From Streptomyces bicolor (GTDB lineage Bacteria > Actinomycetota > Actinomycetes > Streptomycetales > Streptomycetaceae): a DNA stretch of 64,000 nt. Below are positions 24,538 through 34,058 of this stretch, piece by piece. The stretch's first letter is position 1. The number at the start of each line of letters is the position of its first letter. The stretch covers positions 170,166 through 234,165 of the forward strand of contig NZ_JOFS01000011.1 in the NCBI RefSeq assembly GCF_000719285.1. The letters run 5' to 3'. The notes under the pieces are model-generated. The model was not told where the DNA came from. It saw nothing but the letters and a program-made list of their open reading frames with translations, and searched no databases. A program made the position numbers and the translations under genes.

Positions 24538-25755
24538 TCAGCCGGCGAAGACATCGGTGGGGCTGCCGAAGACGCTGTCGGTGGTGTGCGGATCGTTGGG
24601 GATGAGCCCGCCGCCGTCGGGGAGGTCGGGGGACTCCGGGACGGTTTCCGGGCCGGTTTCCTCCGGGGATCGCGAGGCGGCCGGGGAGTCCGGAGCGTCC
24701 GGGGACTTCGGGGACGGCTCGGGTTCGGTGCCGGAGTCGGGGGCGCCGGGCTCCTCGGGCGAGGCGGGCGAGGCGGGCGTGTGCCCCGGGTCGGTGGTCG
24801 GGTGCGACGGCGTCGGGGTGGCGGTGGCGGTGGGGCAGTCGGCGGGGCCGTGGGTCGCGCAGTCCGTCGGCGGGCCCTCCGGGGAGGTGGGCCTACCGGA
24901 CGGGGACGTGCTGCCGTCCGTGGGGAACCCGTCGTGGTCACCGGGTGAGCCGCTGTCGTGGGGATGCGGATGCGGGACCGCAGTGGGGGGCACCGGCTTC
25001 GGCCGCGGCAGGACATGGTCGCGGTCGTGCCCCCGATGGCCGGTCGGACGCTCGATCCAGGTGTTGTCGACGTTGTTGATGATCGTGATGTTGGTGATCA
25101 CCTGGGTCGTCGGAGCCACCACGACCACCCGGTCGGGCCGGTATCCCGACCAGGTCCGGCCGCTGGTCGCCGGATCGCCCCGCACGTCGGCGGCCGGAGT
25201 GAGCGGGTTGCCGCAGGCGCAGCGGACGCGGGGCACACCGTGGCGGTCGACCAGGACGGCGGTGCCCGCCTGCAGGACGGACTGGTAGCCGGTCCCGCGA
25301 CCGTCGCGGAACCCGTGGTTGGTGACCCGGGTGTCCGCGCGCAGCACGACCGAGGTCAGGCCGCGCAGATAGCCGGGGATCGAGTCCCGGGTGATGCCGG
25401 ACGCCTGCGCGAAGGCGCGGCCCCTGGACGCGTCGGAGGTGAGGTGGTCGATCTGCCGCCGCACATCGCAGCTGCCGGACCCCGGTGTGCCGCCGTAGAG
25501 GCCGGGCGTGCCGCCTGACAGCTGCTGCGGTCCGGTCCGGCCCGTACGCGCCGGCTGCGGCGTTCGGGCGACCGGGGACGGTTCGGCCGTGGCGGTCACG
25601 GTGGAGTCCGTGAAGGGATCGGGCCCCTTGGCCGCCGCGGGCTCGAGGAAGATCTCCCCGCTCGATTCCGTGCCCTTGCCCCCGCCGCAGCCGGCGACGA
25701 GGAGCGCCGCGGAGAGCATGCAGGCCGTGACGATGGCTCCGGTGGATGTCCGCAC
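24538..25755 (-). CDS. DUF6777-type exported lipoprotein
   Basis: 405 residues. A signal peptide with lipobox LLVAGCGG (Cys about 23) predicts a lipid-anchored protein. A conserved domain spans about 35-225 (EIFLEPAAAKGPDPFTDSTV, then CDVRRQIDHLTSD, FAQASGITRDSIPGYLRGLT and CACGNPLTP), the signature of DUF6777 as I recall it. From about 260 on it is a low-complexity tail of Pro, Ser, Thr, Asp and Gly, likely an extended wall-spanning stretch. Function unknown. It is transcribed toward the SpoIIE phosphatase gene but 90 bases separate them. Confidence 0.8.
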   Translation of the reverse strand: MRTSTGAIVTACMLSAALLVAGCGGGKGTESSGEIFLEPAAAKGPDPFTDSTVTATAEPSPVARTPQPARTGRTGPQQLSGGTPGLYGGTPGSGSCDVRRQIDHLTSDASRGRAFAQASGITRDSIPGYLRGLTSVVLRADTRVTNHGFRDGRGTGYQSVLQAGTAVLVDRHGVPRVRCACGNPLTPAADVRGDPATSGRTWSGYRPDRVVVVAPTTQVITNITIINNVDNTWIERPTGHRGHDRDHVLPRPKPVPPTAVPHPHPHDSGSPGDHDGFPTDGSTSPSGRPTSPEGPPTDCATHGPADCPTATATPTPSHPTTDPGHTPASPASPEEPGAPDSGTEPEPSPKSPDAPDSPAASRSPEETGPETVPESPDLPDGGGLIPNDPHTTDSVFGSPTDVFAG

Positions 25756-25890
25756 CGCGTCCTCCCGAGTGCTTTCGGGCAGTTCGGGACTATTGTCTGC
25801 TTCACCCGCTCGGGTTACGCAAGCGGAGAAGTGATATACGGAGAGTCACATGGGCCTCGGGCGCGACAATGGGGAAGGGAGTGTGCGGCC

Positions 25891-27312
25891 GTGGAGTGGT
25901 TCATCGCACCGGACTACTGGACGAGCCGGCTGGTCTTCCAGCGGGCTCTGGCCGGCGTGTACCTCGTCGCGTTCTTGACGGCGGCCCTGCAGTTCCGGGC
26001 GCTGATGGGCGAGCGCGGCATGCTGCCCGTACCGCGGTTCGTCGCGCGGGTGCCCTTCAAGGCCGCCCCGAGCCTGTTCCAACTCCATTACTCGGACCGG
26101 TTCTTCGCGGCCTGCGCGTGGTCGGGCTGCGCGGTGTCGGCGGCGCTGCTGGCCGGGCTGGACAACGTCGTGCCCCTGTGGGGCGCCATGCTGCTGTGGC
26201 TGGTCCCGTGGGCGCTGTACCTGTCGATCGTGAACGTCGGCCAGACCTGGTACTCGTTCGGCTGGGAGTCCCTGTTGCTGGAGATCGGCTTCCTCGCCGT
26301 CTTCCTGGGCAACGACGAGGTGGCGCCGCCGGTCGTGGTGCTGTTCCTGCTGCGCTGGATCCTGTTCCGGGTCGAGTTCGGCGCGGGCCTGATCAAGATG
26401 CGCGGCGACGCCTGCTGGCGGAAGCTGACCTGCCTGGACTTCCACCACGAGACGCAGCCGATGCCGGGACCGCTGAGCTGGTTCTTCCACCATCTGCCGA
26501 AGCCGTTGCACCGCGTCGAGGTGGCCGCGAACCACGTCACCCAACTTGCCGTGCCCGTCCTCCTCTTCACCCCGCAGCCGATCGCCACGGCCGCCGCCTC
26601 CCTGATGATCGTCACCCAGTTGTGGCTGGTGCTGTCGGGCAACTTCTCCTGGCTGAACTGGATCACCATCGTGCTGGCCGTGTCGGCGGTGCGGTTCCCG
26701 AGCGATCCGCCCTCGGTGCCGGACGCCCCGCTGTGGTACGAGGTCGTGGTGCTGGCGGTCGCCGCGCTGCTGCTGTTCCTCAGCTACCACCCGGTCGCCA
26801 ACATGATCTCCCGCCGCCAGATCATGAACCGCTCCTTCGATCCGCTCCATCTGGTGAACACCTACGGTGCCTTCGGCAGCGTCAGCAGACTCCGCTACGA
26901 GGTGGTGATCGAGGGCACCACCGACGACGTACCACGTGAGGACTCGGACTGGCGGGAGTACGAGTTCAAGGGCAAGCCGGGCGATCCCCGGCACTGGCCG
27001 CGGCAGTTCGCGCCGTACCATCTGCGGCTGGACTGGCTGATGTGGTTCGCCGCGCTGTCGCCCGCGTACGCCGGGGCGTGGTTCGGTGCCCTGGTGGAGC
27101 GGCTCCTGGAGAACGACCGCGACACGCTGAAACTGCTGCGCCGCTCGCCCTTCCCACCCGACGCGCCGCCCCGCTACGTCCGCGCCCGCCTCTTCCGCTA
27201 CCGGTACACGACGTGGCGTGAGCTGCGGGAGACGGGCGCGTGCTGGGAGCGGACGTACGTGCGGGAGTATCTGCCGCCGACCAGACTGGCCGAGGTGGCT
27301 CAGAGGTCGTAG
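25891..27312 (+). CDS. Lipase maturation factor family membrane protein
   Basis: 473 residues with about eight to ten hydrophobic segments and the family's conserved cores: QTWYSFGWESLLLEIGFLAVF, RWILFRVEFGAGLIKMRGDACW, LTCLDFHHETQPMPGPLSWF and RQFAPYHLRLDWLMWFAALSP. These are shared with eukaryotic LMF1, which helps lipases fold in the ER; the bacterial function is not established. GTG at 25891 (VEWFIAPDYW) follows GGGAG and is preferred to 25831. Its last 13 bases overlap the end of the convergent lactonase gene. Confidence 0.88.
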   Translation: MEWFIAPDYWTSRLVFQRALAGVYLVAFLTAALQFRALMGERGMLPVPRFVARVPFKAAPSLFQLHYSDRFFAACAWSGCAVSAALLAGLDNVVPLWGAMLLWLVPWALYLSIVNVGQTWYSFGWESLLLEIGFLAVFLGNDEVAPPVVVLFLLRWILFRVEFGAGLIKMRGDACWRKLTCLDFHHETQPMPGPLSWFFHHLPKPLHRVEVAANHVTQLAVPVLLFTPQPIATAAASLMIVTQLWLVLSGNFSWLNWITIVLAVSAVRFPSDPPSVPDAPLWYEVVVLAVAALLLFLSYHPVANMISRRQIMNRSFDPLHLVNTYGAFGSVSRLRYEVVIEGTTDDVPREDSDWREYEFKGKPGDPRHWPRQFAPYHLRLDWLMWFAALSPAYAGAWFGALVERLLENDRDTLKLLRRSPFPPDAPPRYVRARLFRYRYTTWRELRETGACWERTYVREYLPPTRLAEVAQRS

Positions 27313-28133
27313 ACACGGGTGGCGGTCGTCTCGAAGATCTGCCGGCGGTCGGACTCGCCGGTCAGGTCCCGCGCCGAGGCGAGCACTTGGCCGTAGGTCG
27401 CCGCCAGCGTGCACACGGGCCAGTCCGAGCCGAACATCAGCCGCTCCGGACCGAAGGCGTCGAGGACGACGTCGGCGTACGGACGCAGGTCGTCGACCGT
27501 CCAGGAGGCGTGGTCGGCCTCGGTGACCATGCCGGAGAGCTTGCAGACGGTGTTGGAGAGGGCGGCCAGGGAGCGCACGGCCGTCTCCCACGGCTCGCGC
27601 TCGCCGGAGGCGATGGGCGGTTTGCCCAGGTGGTCCAGGACGAAGGTCAGGTCGGCGTGGTCCGCGGCGGCCTTGACGCAGGCCGGCAGTTGGTGCGGCA
27701 GCACGACCAGGTCGTAGACCAACCCCGCCTCGGCCACGGCGGCGAGTCCGCGCCGTACGTCCGCACGCAGCAGCCACTCCGGGTCGGGCTCGCCCTGCAC
27801 CTGGTGGCGGATGCCCTTGAGGTACCGCCCGCCGGGCAGCTCCCGCAGCCGGGCCAGTTCGTCGGCGATGTCCGGCCGGGTGAGGTCGGTCCAGCCGACG
27901 ACGCCCGCGATCAGTTCGTGCTCGGCGGCGAGGGCCAGGAACTCCGGGGTCTCCTCGGGCACGGTGATCGTCTGGACGAGGACGGTACGGCCGACTCCCG
28001 CGGCCCGCGCCTGCGGGGCGAGGTCGGCGACCGTGAAGTTCCGCCTCAGCGGCTCGAGTTCGGGTCCGGTGATCCAGTCCTGGTCACGGACCGCCAGGTC
28101 CCACACATGGTGGTGCGCGTCGACGACCGTCAC
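27300..28133 (-). CDS. Amidohydrolase family protein, probable L-fucono-1,5-lactonase
   Basis: Expected to open L-fuconolactone to L-fuconate in the non-phosphorylating fucose pathway. 277 residues, amidohydrolase_2 (COG3618) barrel: metal-site VVDAHHHVWDL at residues 3-13, RHQVQ, LDHLGKPP and the closing FGSDWPVCTL. Fuconolactonases and closely related sugar lactonases belong here. The GTG start overlaps the mutarotase stop (GTGA), and it is the last gene of an eight-gene operon that begins with an ABC importer at 35128. Its end overlaps the convergent LMF-like gene by 13 bases. Function assigned from family plus context. Confidence 0.82.
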   Translation of the reverse strand: MTVVDAHHHVWDLAVRDQDWITGPELEPLRRNFTVADLAPQARAAGVGRTVLVQTITVPEETPEFLALAAEHELIAGVVGWTDLTRPDIADELARLRELPGGRYLKGIRHQVQGEPDPEWLLRADVRRGLAAVAEAGLVYDLVVLPHQLPACVKAAADHADLTFVLDHLGKPPIASGEREPWETAVRSLAALSNTVCKLSGMVTEADHASWTVDDLRPYADVVLDAFGPERLMFGSDWPVCTLAATYGQVLASARDLTGESDRRQIFETTATRVYDL

Positions 28134-28444
28134 GGCAGCTCCCAGACGACCGGCAGGCCGGCGTCCGCGCCCTCGCCGGAGTAGTCGTGCACCACGTCGA
28201 GCAGTTCGGCCATCCGGGCCTGCCAGGCCACGTTGACGGGCAGCTTCTCCAGCTCGGCGAGGAGGCGGCCGTAGTCCTCGCACTCCAGGACGTGGAAGAG
28301 GTCGGTGCCGCTGCGCCAGATCGTCCAGGAGGTGGCGCCGGCGGCCCGGATGGCGTCCGTCAGCTCCTTCGGGACCTCTCGGTGGGCGGCCTCGTACTCG
28401 GCGATCCGATCCGCGCGGACCTTGGTGTGCAGGGCGATTCTCAT
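28130..28444 (-). CDS. L-rhamnose/L-fucose mutarotase family protein
   Basis: 104-residue small protein of the RhaM (DUF718) family: MRIALHTKVRADRIAEYEAAH, ATSWTIWRSGTDLFHVLECED, and the closing VWELP. It would interconvert the alpha and beta anomers of a 6-deoxyhexose so that the dehydrogenase gets the right one. Its ATG overlaps the aldo/keto reductase stop (ATGA) and its stop overlaps the lactonase start (GTGA), which ties it to sugar oxidation. Rhamnose as substrate is not excluded; the operon's dehydratase favours fucose. Confidence 0.85.
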   Translation of the reverse strand: MRIALHTKVRADRIAEYEAAHREVPKELTDAIRAAGATSWTIWRSGTDLFHVLECEDYGRLLAELEKLPVNVAWQARMAELLDVVHDYSGEGADAGLPVVWELP

Positions 28445-29388
28445 CGCTTCTCCTCGATGACCAGGAGTCCTGTGTCCCGCAGCTCCTGCCAGAAGGGGTC
28501 GGGGACCGGCGTGGCGAACTGGCGGGCGGCGTCCTGGACTTCGTGGGCCGAGCGGGCCCCCACCAGGACGCTGCTGACAGCGGGGTGGGCCGCGCAGAAG
28601 GCCAGCGCGGCGGCGCGCAGGCCGATGCCGTGCCTCGCTGCGATCTCCTTCATACGCAGGGCCCGGTCCAGCAACTCGCCGGGCGCCCGCGTGTAGTTGT
28701 ACGTCGCCCCCGGCTTGGGATCCGCGAGCAGGCCGGAGTTGAAGGCCCCGCCGATGACGACGGACGTGCCCCTCGAGACGGCCGCGGGCAGCAGCTCGTC
28801 GAGCGCGCTCTGGTCGAGCAGCGTGTAGCGGCCGGCGCACAGCACCACATCGACATCGGTGTCGCGGACGAAACGGGTGAGCATGTCGGTCTGGTTCATG
28901 CCGGCGCCGATCGCGCCGACGACGCCTTCCGAGCGGAGCTTCTCCAGGGCCGGGTATCCCTCCCGGAAGGCGTGTTCGGCATGGTCGTCGGGGTCGTGCA
29001 GGTACACGATGTCGACGCGGTCGAGGCCGAGACGTTCCAGGCTCGCGTCCAGGGTGCGCCGGATGCCGTCCTCGGTGAAGTCCCAGACCCGGCGGTGGGT
29101 GGCGGGCACGGCGAAGCCGTTCGCCATGTCGTCGCCCCCGCCGGTGGACGGTTCCAGACGGCGGCCCACCTTCGTGGAGACCGTGTACTCCTCGCGGGGG
29201 TGCTCGCGCAGGGCCGCACCGAGGCGGCGTTCGGACAGGCCGAGGCCGTAGTGGGGTGCGGTGTCGTAGTAGCGGATGCCGCACCGCCAGGCGGCGTCCA
29301 CCGCCTCGTACGCCTGCTCCTCGGTGACCTCGGTGAAGAGGTTGCCGATGCCGGCGGCCCCGAAGCCGAGCCCGCTCGGCGTGCTCAC
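28441..29388 (-). CDS. Aldo/keto reductase, probable L-fucose (D-threo-aldose) 1-dehydrogenase
   Basis: 315 residues, (beta/alpha)8 AKR. The catalytic tetrad is visible: Asp in YYDTAPHYGLG (D42), Tyr in the same segment (Y47), Lys in VSTKVGRRL (K73) and His in DIVYLHDPDD. Of known AKRs it most resembles the D-threo-aldose/L-fucose dehydrogenase group, which oxidises L-fucose to L-fuconolactone. The start is GTG at 29388, overlapping the stop of the SDR gene (GTGA). Substrate specificity is inferred from the neighbouring fuconate dehydratase. Confidence 0.84.
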   Translation of the reverse strand: MSTPSGLGFGAAGIGNLFTEVTEEQAYEAVDAAWRCGIRYYDTAPHYGLGLSERRLGAALREHPREEYTVSTKVGRRLEPSTGGGDDMANGFAVPATHRRVWDFTEDGIRRTLDASLERLGLDRVDIVYLHDPDDHAEHAFREGYPALEKLRSEGVVGAIGAGMNQTDMLTRFVRDTDVDVVLCAGRYTLLDQSALDELLPAAVSRGTSVVIGGAFNSGLLADPKPGATYNYTRAPGELLDRALRMKEIAARHGIGLRAAALAFCAAHPAVSSVLVGARSAHEVQDAARQFATPVPDPFWQELRDTGLLVIEEKR

Positions 29389-30140
29389 TGGCCCACCGGC
29401 CGCAGCCGCAGGCCCTGCATGCCGCCGTCGACGGCGAGGGCGGTTCCGGTCGTGGCGCCGGAGAGCGGGCTCGCCAGGTAGGCGATGGCGCCGGCGACCT
29501 CGGCGGCCGAGACGAGGCGGCCGGTGGGCTGGCGTTCCTCCAGGGCGGCGCGCTCGGCGGACGGGTCGGAGGCGGCGTCGAGCAGGCGGCCGACCCACGG
29601 CGTGTCGACCGTCCCGGGATTCACGCAGTTGACGCGGACGCCCTCGCGGACGTGGTCGGCGGCCATGGCGAGGGTGAGCGAGTACACGGCGCCCTTGGTC
29701 GCGCTGTACAGCGCCCGCTGTGGCAGCCCTGCCGTGGCGGCGATGGAGCAGGTGTTGACGATCGCAGCGTGCGGGGAGTCGCGCAGGTGGGGCAGTGCGG
29801 CGCGCGCGACCCGCACCATGCCGACGACATTGACGTCCATGACCCGGTGCCACTCGGCGTCGTCGTTGTCCTCGACGGTGCCCCGGGCGCCGATGCCGGC
29901 GTTGTTGATCAACACGTCCAGCCCGCCGAGCTCGGCCACGGCGGCCGCGACGGCCTCGCGTACGGAGGCGTCGTCGGTGACGTCGGCGCGGAAGGCGAGC
30001 AGGGGCTTGTCGACGGACGACGGGTCCAGGTCGAGTACGGCGACCTGGGCGCCCCGCGCGGCGAGGAGTTCGGCCGTGGCCCGGCCGATGCCGGAGGCGC
30101 CTCCCGTCACCAGTGCCTTGAGACCGTCGAAGTCGCTCAT
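29385..30140 (-). CDS. SDR oxidoreductase, probable 2-keto-3-deoxy-L-fuconate 4-dehydrogenase
   Basis: 251 residues, classical short-chain dehydrogenase: cofactor loop TGGASGIG (13-20), NNAG, catalytic S132, Y145 and K149 (YSATK), and cofactor preference Asp in VLDLD indicating NAD. In the Xanthomonas fucose pathway an SDR of this type oxidises 2-keto-3-deoxy-L-fuconate after FucD. The alternative is a second sugar 1-dehydrogenase. It overlaps its neighbours on both sides (ATGA with fucD, GTGA with the AKR). The FAH-family hydrolase that would finish the route is not in this operon. Confidence 0.83.
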   Translation of the reverse strand: MSDFDGLKALVTGGASGIGRATAELLAARGAQVAVLDLDPSSVDKPLLAFRADVTDDASVREAVAAAVAELGGLDVLINNAGIGARGTVEDNDDAEWHRVMDVNVVGMVRVARAALPHLRDSPHAAIVNTCSIAATAGLPQRALYSATKGAVYSLTLAMAADHVREGVRVNCVNPGTVDTPWVGRLLDAASDPSAERAALEERQPTGRLVSAAEVAGAIAYLASPLSGATTGTALAVDGGMQGLRLRPVGQ

Positions 30141-31492
30141 GCCGCGTGCCCCTTCTTTCCGGAAGTCTCGAGGTCGGCGGCCCAGAAGGTGCCGCCGGGG
30201 AACGTGTACCGCGCGATCGACTCGGGTCGCATGGCGGCCGAGAAACCCGGCGCGGTTGGTGCCGTGTAGTGACCTTCCCTGATCACCACCGGGTCGAGGA
30301 AGTGGTCGTGCAGATGGTCGACGTACTCGATGACACGGTCCTCGGTGGTGCCTGTGACCGCCACATAGTCGTACATCGACAGGTGCTGGACGAGTTCGCA
30401 CAGTCCGACGCCGCCCGCGTGCGGGCAGACCGGCACGCCGAACTTGGCGGCGAGCAGCAGGATGGCGAGGTTCTCGTTGACGCCGCCGACGCGGGCCGCG
30501 TCGATCTGCAGGACGTCGAGGGCGCCGGCCTGGAGGAGCTGCTTGAAGACGACCCTGTTCTGGACGTGCTCGCCGGTGGCCACCTTCACCGGGGCGACGG
30601 CCTCGCGGATCGCCGCGTGGCCAAGGACGTCGTCGGGGCTGGTGGGCTCCTCGATCCAGTACGGGTCGAACTCGGCGAGGGCCTTGGTCCAGCGGATCGC
30701 CTCGGCCACGTCCCAGCGCTGGTTGGCGTCGATCGCCATGCGGATGTCGGGACCGACGACCGAACGGGCGACACGGCAGCGCCGTACGTCGTCCTCCAGG
30801 TCGGCGCCGACCTTCAGCTTGATCTGCCGGAAGCCGTCGGCGACCGCCTCGGCGGCGAGCCGGGTGAGCTTGTCGTCGTCGTAGCCGAGCCAGCCGGCGG
30901 AGGTGGTGTAGGCGGGGTAACCGTGCTCCAGCAGCCGTGCCGCGCGCTCGTCGGCCCCTTCCCGGCCCCGGCGCAGGATGGCCAGCGCCTCCTCGGGCGT
31001 GAGCGCGTCGGTGAGGTACCGGAAGTCGACCTGCCGGACGATCCACTCGGGGTCGGCGTCGGCGAGGAGCCGCCACAGGGGCTTGTCCGCACGCTTGGCC
31101 GCCAGGTCCCACACGGCGTTCATGACCGCGCCGATCGCCATGTGCATCACGCCCTTCTCGGGGCCGAGCCAGCGCAGCTGGCTGTCGCCGATCAGGTCGC
31201 GGTTGAGGGTCCCCGGGTCGGCGCACAGCTCGTCGACGGACCGGCCGACGACATGGCCGCGAAGCGCCTCGATCGCCGCGACCTGGACCTCGTTGCCCCG
31301 CCCGATGGTGAAGGTGAACCCGTGCCCCTCGTGCCCGTCCGCCGCGTCGGTGCGCAGCACGACGTACGCCGCCGAGTAGTCGGGGTCGGGATTCATCGCG
31401 TCGGAGCCGTCGAGCTCGCGCGAGGTGGGGAAGCGGATGTCGTGGGTGTCGACCGCGGTGATGCGGGCGGGGGTGCCGGGGGTCGGGGACAC
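30137..31492 (-). CDS. Enolase-superfamily L-fuconate dehydratase
   Basis: Dehydrates L-fuconate to 2-keto-3-deoxy-L-fuconate. The 451-residue length is that of FucD, longer than most mandelate-racemase relatives. Active-site elements: KxK in IKLKVGAD (K225, K227), metal ligands D255 (AIDANQRW), E281/E282 (WIEEPTS) and E308 (ATGEH), and the base-side [14 protein letters not shown]. The opening [31 protein letters not shown] is characteristic of the family. GTG start at 31492. It follows the importer permease by 45 bases in the same operon, and this gene is the best evidence that the operon handles L-fucose. Confidence 0.92.
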   Translation of the reverse strand: MSPTPGTPARITAVDTHDIRFPTSRELDGSDAMNPDPDYSAAYVVLRTDAADGHEGHGFTFTIGRGNEVQVAAIEALRGHVVGRSVDELCADPGTLNRDLIGDSQLRWLGPEKGVMHMAIGAVMNAVWDLAAKRADKPLWRLLADADPEWIVRQVDFRYLTDALTPEEALAILRRGREGADERAARLLEHGYPAYTTSAGWLGYDDDKLTRLAAEAVADGFRQIKLKVGADLEDDVRRCRVARSVVGPDIRMAIDANQRWDVAEAIRWTKALAEFDPYWIEEPTSPDDVLGHAAIREAVAPVKVATGEHVQNRVVFKQLLQAGALDVLQIDAARVGGVNENLAILLLAAKFGVPVCPHAGGVGLCELVQHLSMYDYVAVTGTTEDRVIEYVDHLHDHFLDPVVIREGHYTAPTAPGFSAAMRPESIARYTFPGGTFWAADLETSGKKGHAA

Positions 31493-31537
31493 AGAGGGCC
31501 TTTCGGTCGGTGACGTCGATGAGGGGGGCGGCTCGGG

Positions 31538-32563
31538 TCAGTCCTGAGCCCGACCCGTCGTCACGCGGGCGATCATGAGGGCGACCAGGATGATTCCGCC
31601 GTAGATGGCCTGGATCCAGAACGACGGGACCTGGGCGAGGGTGAGCAGGTTCTGGACGACGCCGAGGAGGAGTACGCCGGTCAGGGCGCCGAACATGGTG
31701 CCCCTGCCGCCGTCCAGGCTGATGCCGCCGATCACGGCGGCCGCGAACACGGTGAAGATCATGTTGTTGCCCTGGTTGGCACTGATGGCGCCGACATAGC
31801 CGGTCTGGATGATCCCGCCGACGGCCGCGAGGGTGCCCGCGACGACGAACACGCCGAGCATGACGCGCTCGACCCGGATACCGGCCGCGCGGGCGGCGTC
31901 CGCGTTGCCGCCGATGGCGTACAGGGCGCGTCCGATGCGGTGGTACCGCAGCACGAACCCGGCGATCGCGAAGGCCGCCGCCGCGAGCCACACCGACATC
32001 GGGATGCCGATGAACGTCGTGGTGGCGAGGGAGTAGAAGCTGTCGGGCATCCCGAACAGCGTCTTGCCCTTGGTCGCGCCGACCAGCAGCCCGCGCAGGA
32101 CGATCAGCATCGCGAGCGTCACGATGAACGCGTTGAGCTTGAACTTCACCACCAGGATGCCGTTGAAGGCACCGACTGCCGCGCCGACGGCGAGGACCGC
32201 CAACAGGGCGAGGGCGGCGGGGAGTTCGGTGCCCCAGCCGGACTGGGCGACGGGCAGCACGAGGAGTGCGCCGACCGCGGGTGCGATGCCGACGACCGAT
32301 TCGAGGGACAGGTCGAACTTTCCGGTGATCAGGACGAGCGACTCGGCCAGCACGACCATCGCCAACGCGGCGGAGGCGCCGAGGATGGAGATCAGGTTGC
32401 GTTCGGTGAGGAACGAGTCGTTGACCACCGCGCCGAGCACCATGAGGAGCAACAGGGCCGGGACGAGGGCGAGTTCACGGGCGCGGCGGAGCAGGACCGT
32501 CCTGGCGGCACGGGCGTCCGGCACCTTCACAGGCAGGGCCGGTGGGGCCTTGGTGTCAGCCAT
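31538..32563 (-). CDS. Ribose-type (CUT2) ABC transporter permease
   Basis: 341 residues, eight to ten membrane helices, BPD_transp_2 family as in RbsC/FuctU-type importers. The conserved LVLITGKFDLSLESVVGIA (about 77-95) and the cytoplasmic loop with RYHRIGRALYAIGGNADAARAAGI are clear. Its ATG lies inside the last codons of the ATPase gene (eight-base overlap), so both are made together. Likely imports L-fucose or a fucose-containing small sugar, judged from the catabolic genes downstream. Confidence 0.93.
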   Translation of the reverse strand: MADTKAPPALPVKVPDARAARTVLLRRARELALVPALLLLMVLGAVVNDSFLTERNLISILGASAALAMVVLAESLVLITGKFDLSLESVVGIAPAVGALLVLPVAQSGWGTELPAALALLAVLAVGAAVGAFNGILVVKFKLNAFIVTLAMLIVLRGLLVGATKGKTLFGMPDSFYSLATTTFIGIPMSVWLAAAAFAIAGFVLRYHRIGRALYAIGGNADAARAAGIRVERVMLGVFVVAGTLAAVGGIIQTGYVGAISANQGNNMIFTVFAAAVIGGISLDGGRGTMFGALTGVLLLGVVQNLLTLAQVPSFWIQAIYGGIILVALMIARVTTGRAQD

Positions 32564-34058
32564 GGTTGTCCACTCCTTCGATGGAGGCGATCAGCTCGTG
32601 GTCGCGCCAGCCCGCCGGGTGCTCGGCGACGACACGGCCGTGGAACAGGACGAGGACGCGGTCGCAGCGGCGCAGGTCGTCGAGTTCGTCGGAGACGACG
32701 AGTACGGCGATGCCGTCCTCGCGGGCGCTGTCCACGCGGGCCAGCAGTGACTCCTTGGACCTCACGTCGACGCCCGCGGTGGGGTTGATCAGCACGAGCA
32801 GCCGGGGGTCGGAGGCGAGGGCGCGGGCCATGACGACCTTCTGCGCGTTGCCGCCGGACAGGTCGGAGACGGGTTGCTCGGGGCCCTCGGTGTGGATGTC
32901 GAGGCGCTCGATGAGGGCGGTGGCGAAGCCGCGCTTGCGTTCGGTGCGGACGAAGCCGAAGCGGCCGAGCCGGTCCAGGACGCTCATGGTGGCGTTGTCG
33001 CCGATGGTCATGCCGGCGACGAGGCCCTGGTCGTGCCGGTCGCGGGGCACGCAGGCGACGCCCGCCTCGAGAGCGGCCTGGACATCGCCGAACGGCAGCC
33101 GCTCACCGCCTAGTTGAGCCGTTCCGCCCGTCGGTGTGTGCAGCCCCGCGAAGGACTCGGCGAGCTCCACCTTGCCACTGCCGCTGATGCCGGCGAGCCC
33201 GACGACCTCCCCGCGACGCACGGTGAGATCGATGTTCTCGTACGCCGGTGAAGTGAGCCCGCGTGCCTCGAGCAGGACGGGGGCGTCGTGGTCGACGTCC
33301 CTCGGGTCCACGGCCTGCTCGGCGATGGCCTCCAGGGACTCCCCCGCCATGGCCTCCACCAGGGCCCGGCGCGGGAGTTCGGCGACCGGAGCGGTGGTGA
33401 TCCAGCGGGCGTCGCGCAGGACGGTGACGGTCTGGCAGACCTCGTACACCTCCTGCAGGTGGTGCGAGATGAACAGGAAGGTGACGCCGGAGTCCTGCAG
33501 TGCCCGCATGCGGGTGAACAGCCGCTCGATCTCGCGCTTGTCGAGCTGGGCGGTCGGTTCGTCGAGGATGATGAACCGGGCGCCGAAGCTCAACGCCCGG
33601 GCGATCTCCACCATTTGGCGGTCCTCGACCTTGAGGTCGGCGGTGCGGACCTCGGGGTCGACGTGCACGTCCCAGGTGGCGAGGAGTTCGGCGGCCTCGG
33701 TGCGCAGCTTGCGCCAGCTGATGAACCCTCGCTGGAGCGGCTGCCGGTTGATGAAGAGGTTCTCGGCGACCGTCAGCTCGGGAACGACTGTGGGCTTCTG
33801 GTAGACGCAGGCCACCTTGCGGCGCCAGGCGTCCCGGTCGGCCAGCGGGGGCGCGGGCTCGCCGTCGAAGCGGACCTCGCCCTCGTCGGCGGCCTGGAGT
33901 CCGGTGAGGATGTTGACCAGGGTCGACTTGCCGGCGCCGTTGCGGCCGACGAGGGCGTGGGACTCGCCGGGCAGGACGGTGAGGCGTCCGTCGGCGAGGG
34001 CGGTGGTGGGGCCGTAGCGCTTGACGATGCCCCGCGCATCGACGAGTGGCGTCATCAT
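32556..34058 (-). CDS. Ribose-type ABC transporter ATP-binding protein (two nucleotide-binding domains)
   Basis: 500 residues with two fused ABC domains, the CUT2 arrangement. Domain 1 (about 6-235) has Walker A VGRNGAGKST, Walker B FIILDEPTA and switch His FISHH, though its signature is KVEDRQ rather than LSGGQ. Domain 2 (about 260-495) has a degenerate Walker A (GISGSGKVEL), signature LSGGNAQK and Walker B LLVLINPTAGVD where the usual Glu is Asn. Such asymmetry is normal for RbsA relatives. Starts at ATG 34058, overlapping the binding-protein stop (ATGA). Confidence 0.93.
   Translation of the reverse strand: MMTPLVDARGIVKRYGPTTALADGRLTVLPGESHALVGRNGAGKSTLVNILTGLQAADEGEVRFDGEPAPPLADRDAWRRKVACVYQKPTVVPELTVAENLFINRQPLQRGFISWRKLRTEAAELLATWDVHVDPEVRTADLKVEDRQMVEIARALSFGARFIILDEPTAQLDKREIERLFTRMRALQDSGVTFLFISHHLQEVYEVCQTVTVLRDARWITTAPVAELPRRALVEAMAGESLEAIAEQAVDPRDVDHDAPVLLEARGLTSPAYENIDLTVRRGEVVGLAGISGSGKVELAESFAGLHTPTGGTAQLGGERLPFGDVQAALEAGVACVPRDRHDQGLVAGMTIGDNATMSVLDRLGRFGFVRTERKRGFATALIERLDIHTEGPEQPVSDLSGGNAQKVVMARALASDPRLLVLINPTAGVDVRSKESLLARVDSAREDGIAVLVVSDELDDLRRCDRVLVLFHGRVVAEHPAGWRDHELIASIEGVDNHG

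Noticed and set aside
28441-29388. Calling the operon L-rhamnose catabolism because of the RhaM-like mutarotase
   Set aside because: The dehydratase has the length and motifs of L-fuconate dehydratase, and a fucosidase lies in the same region; rhamnose is kept only as an alternative.
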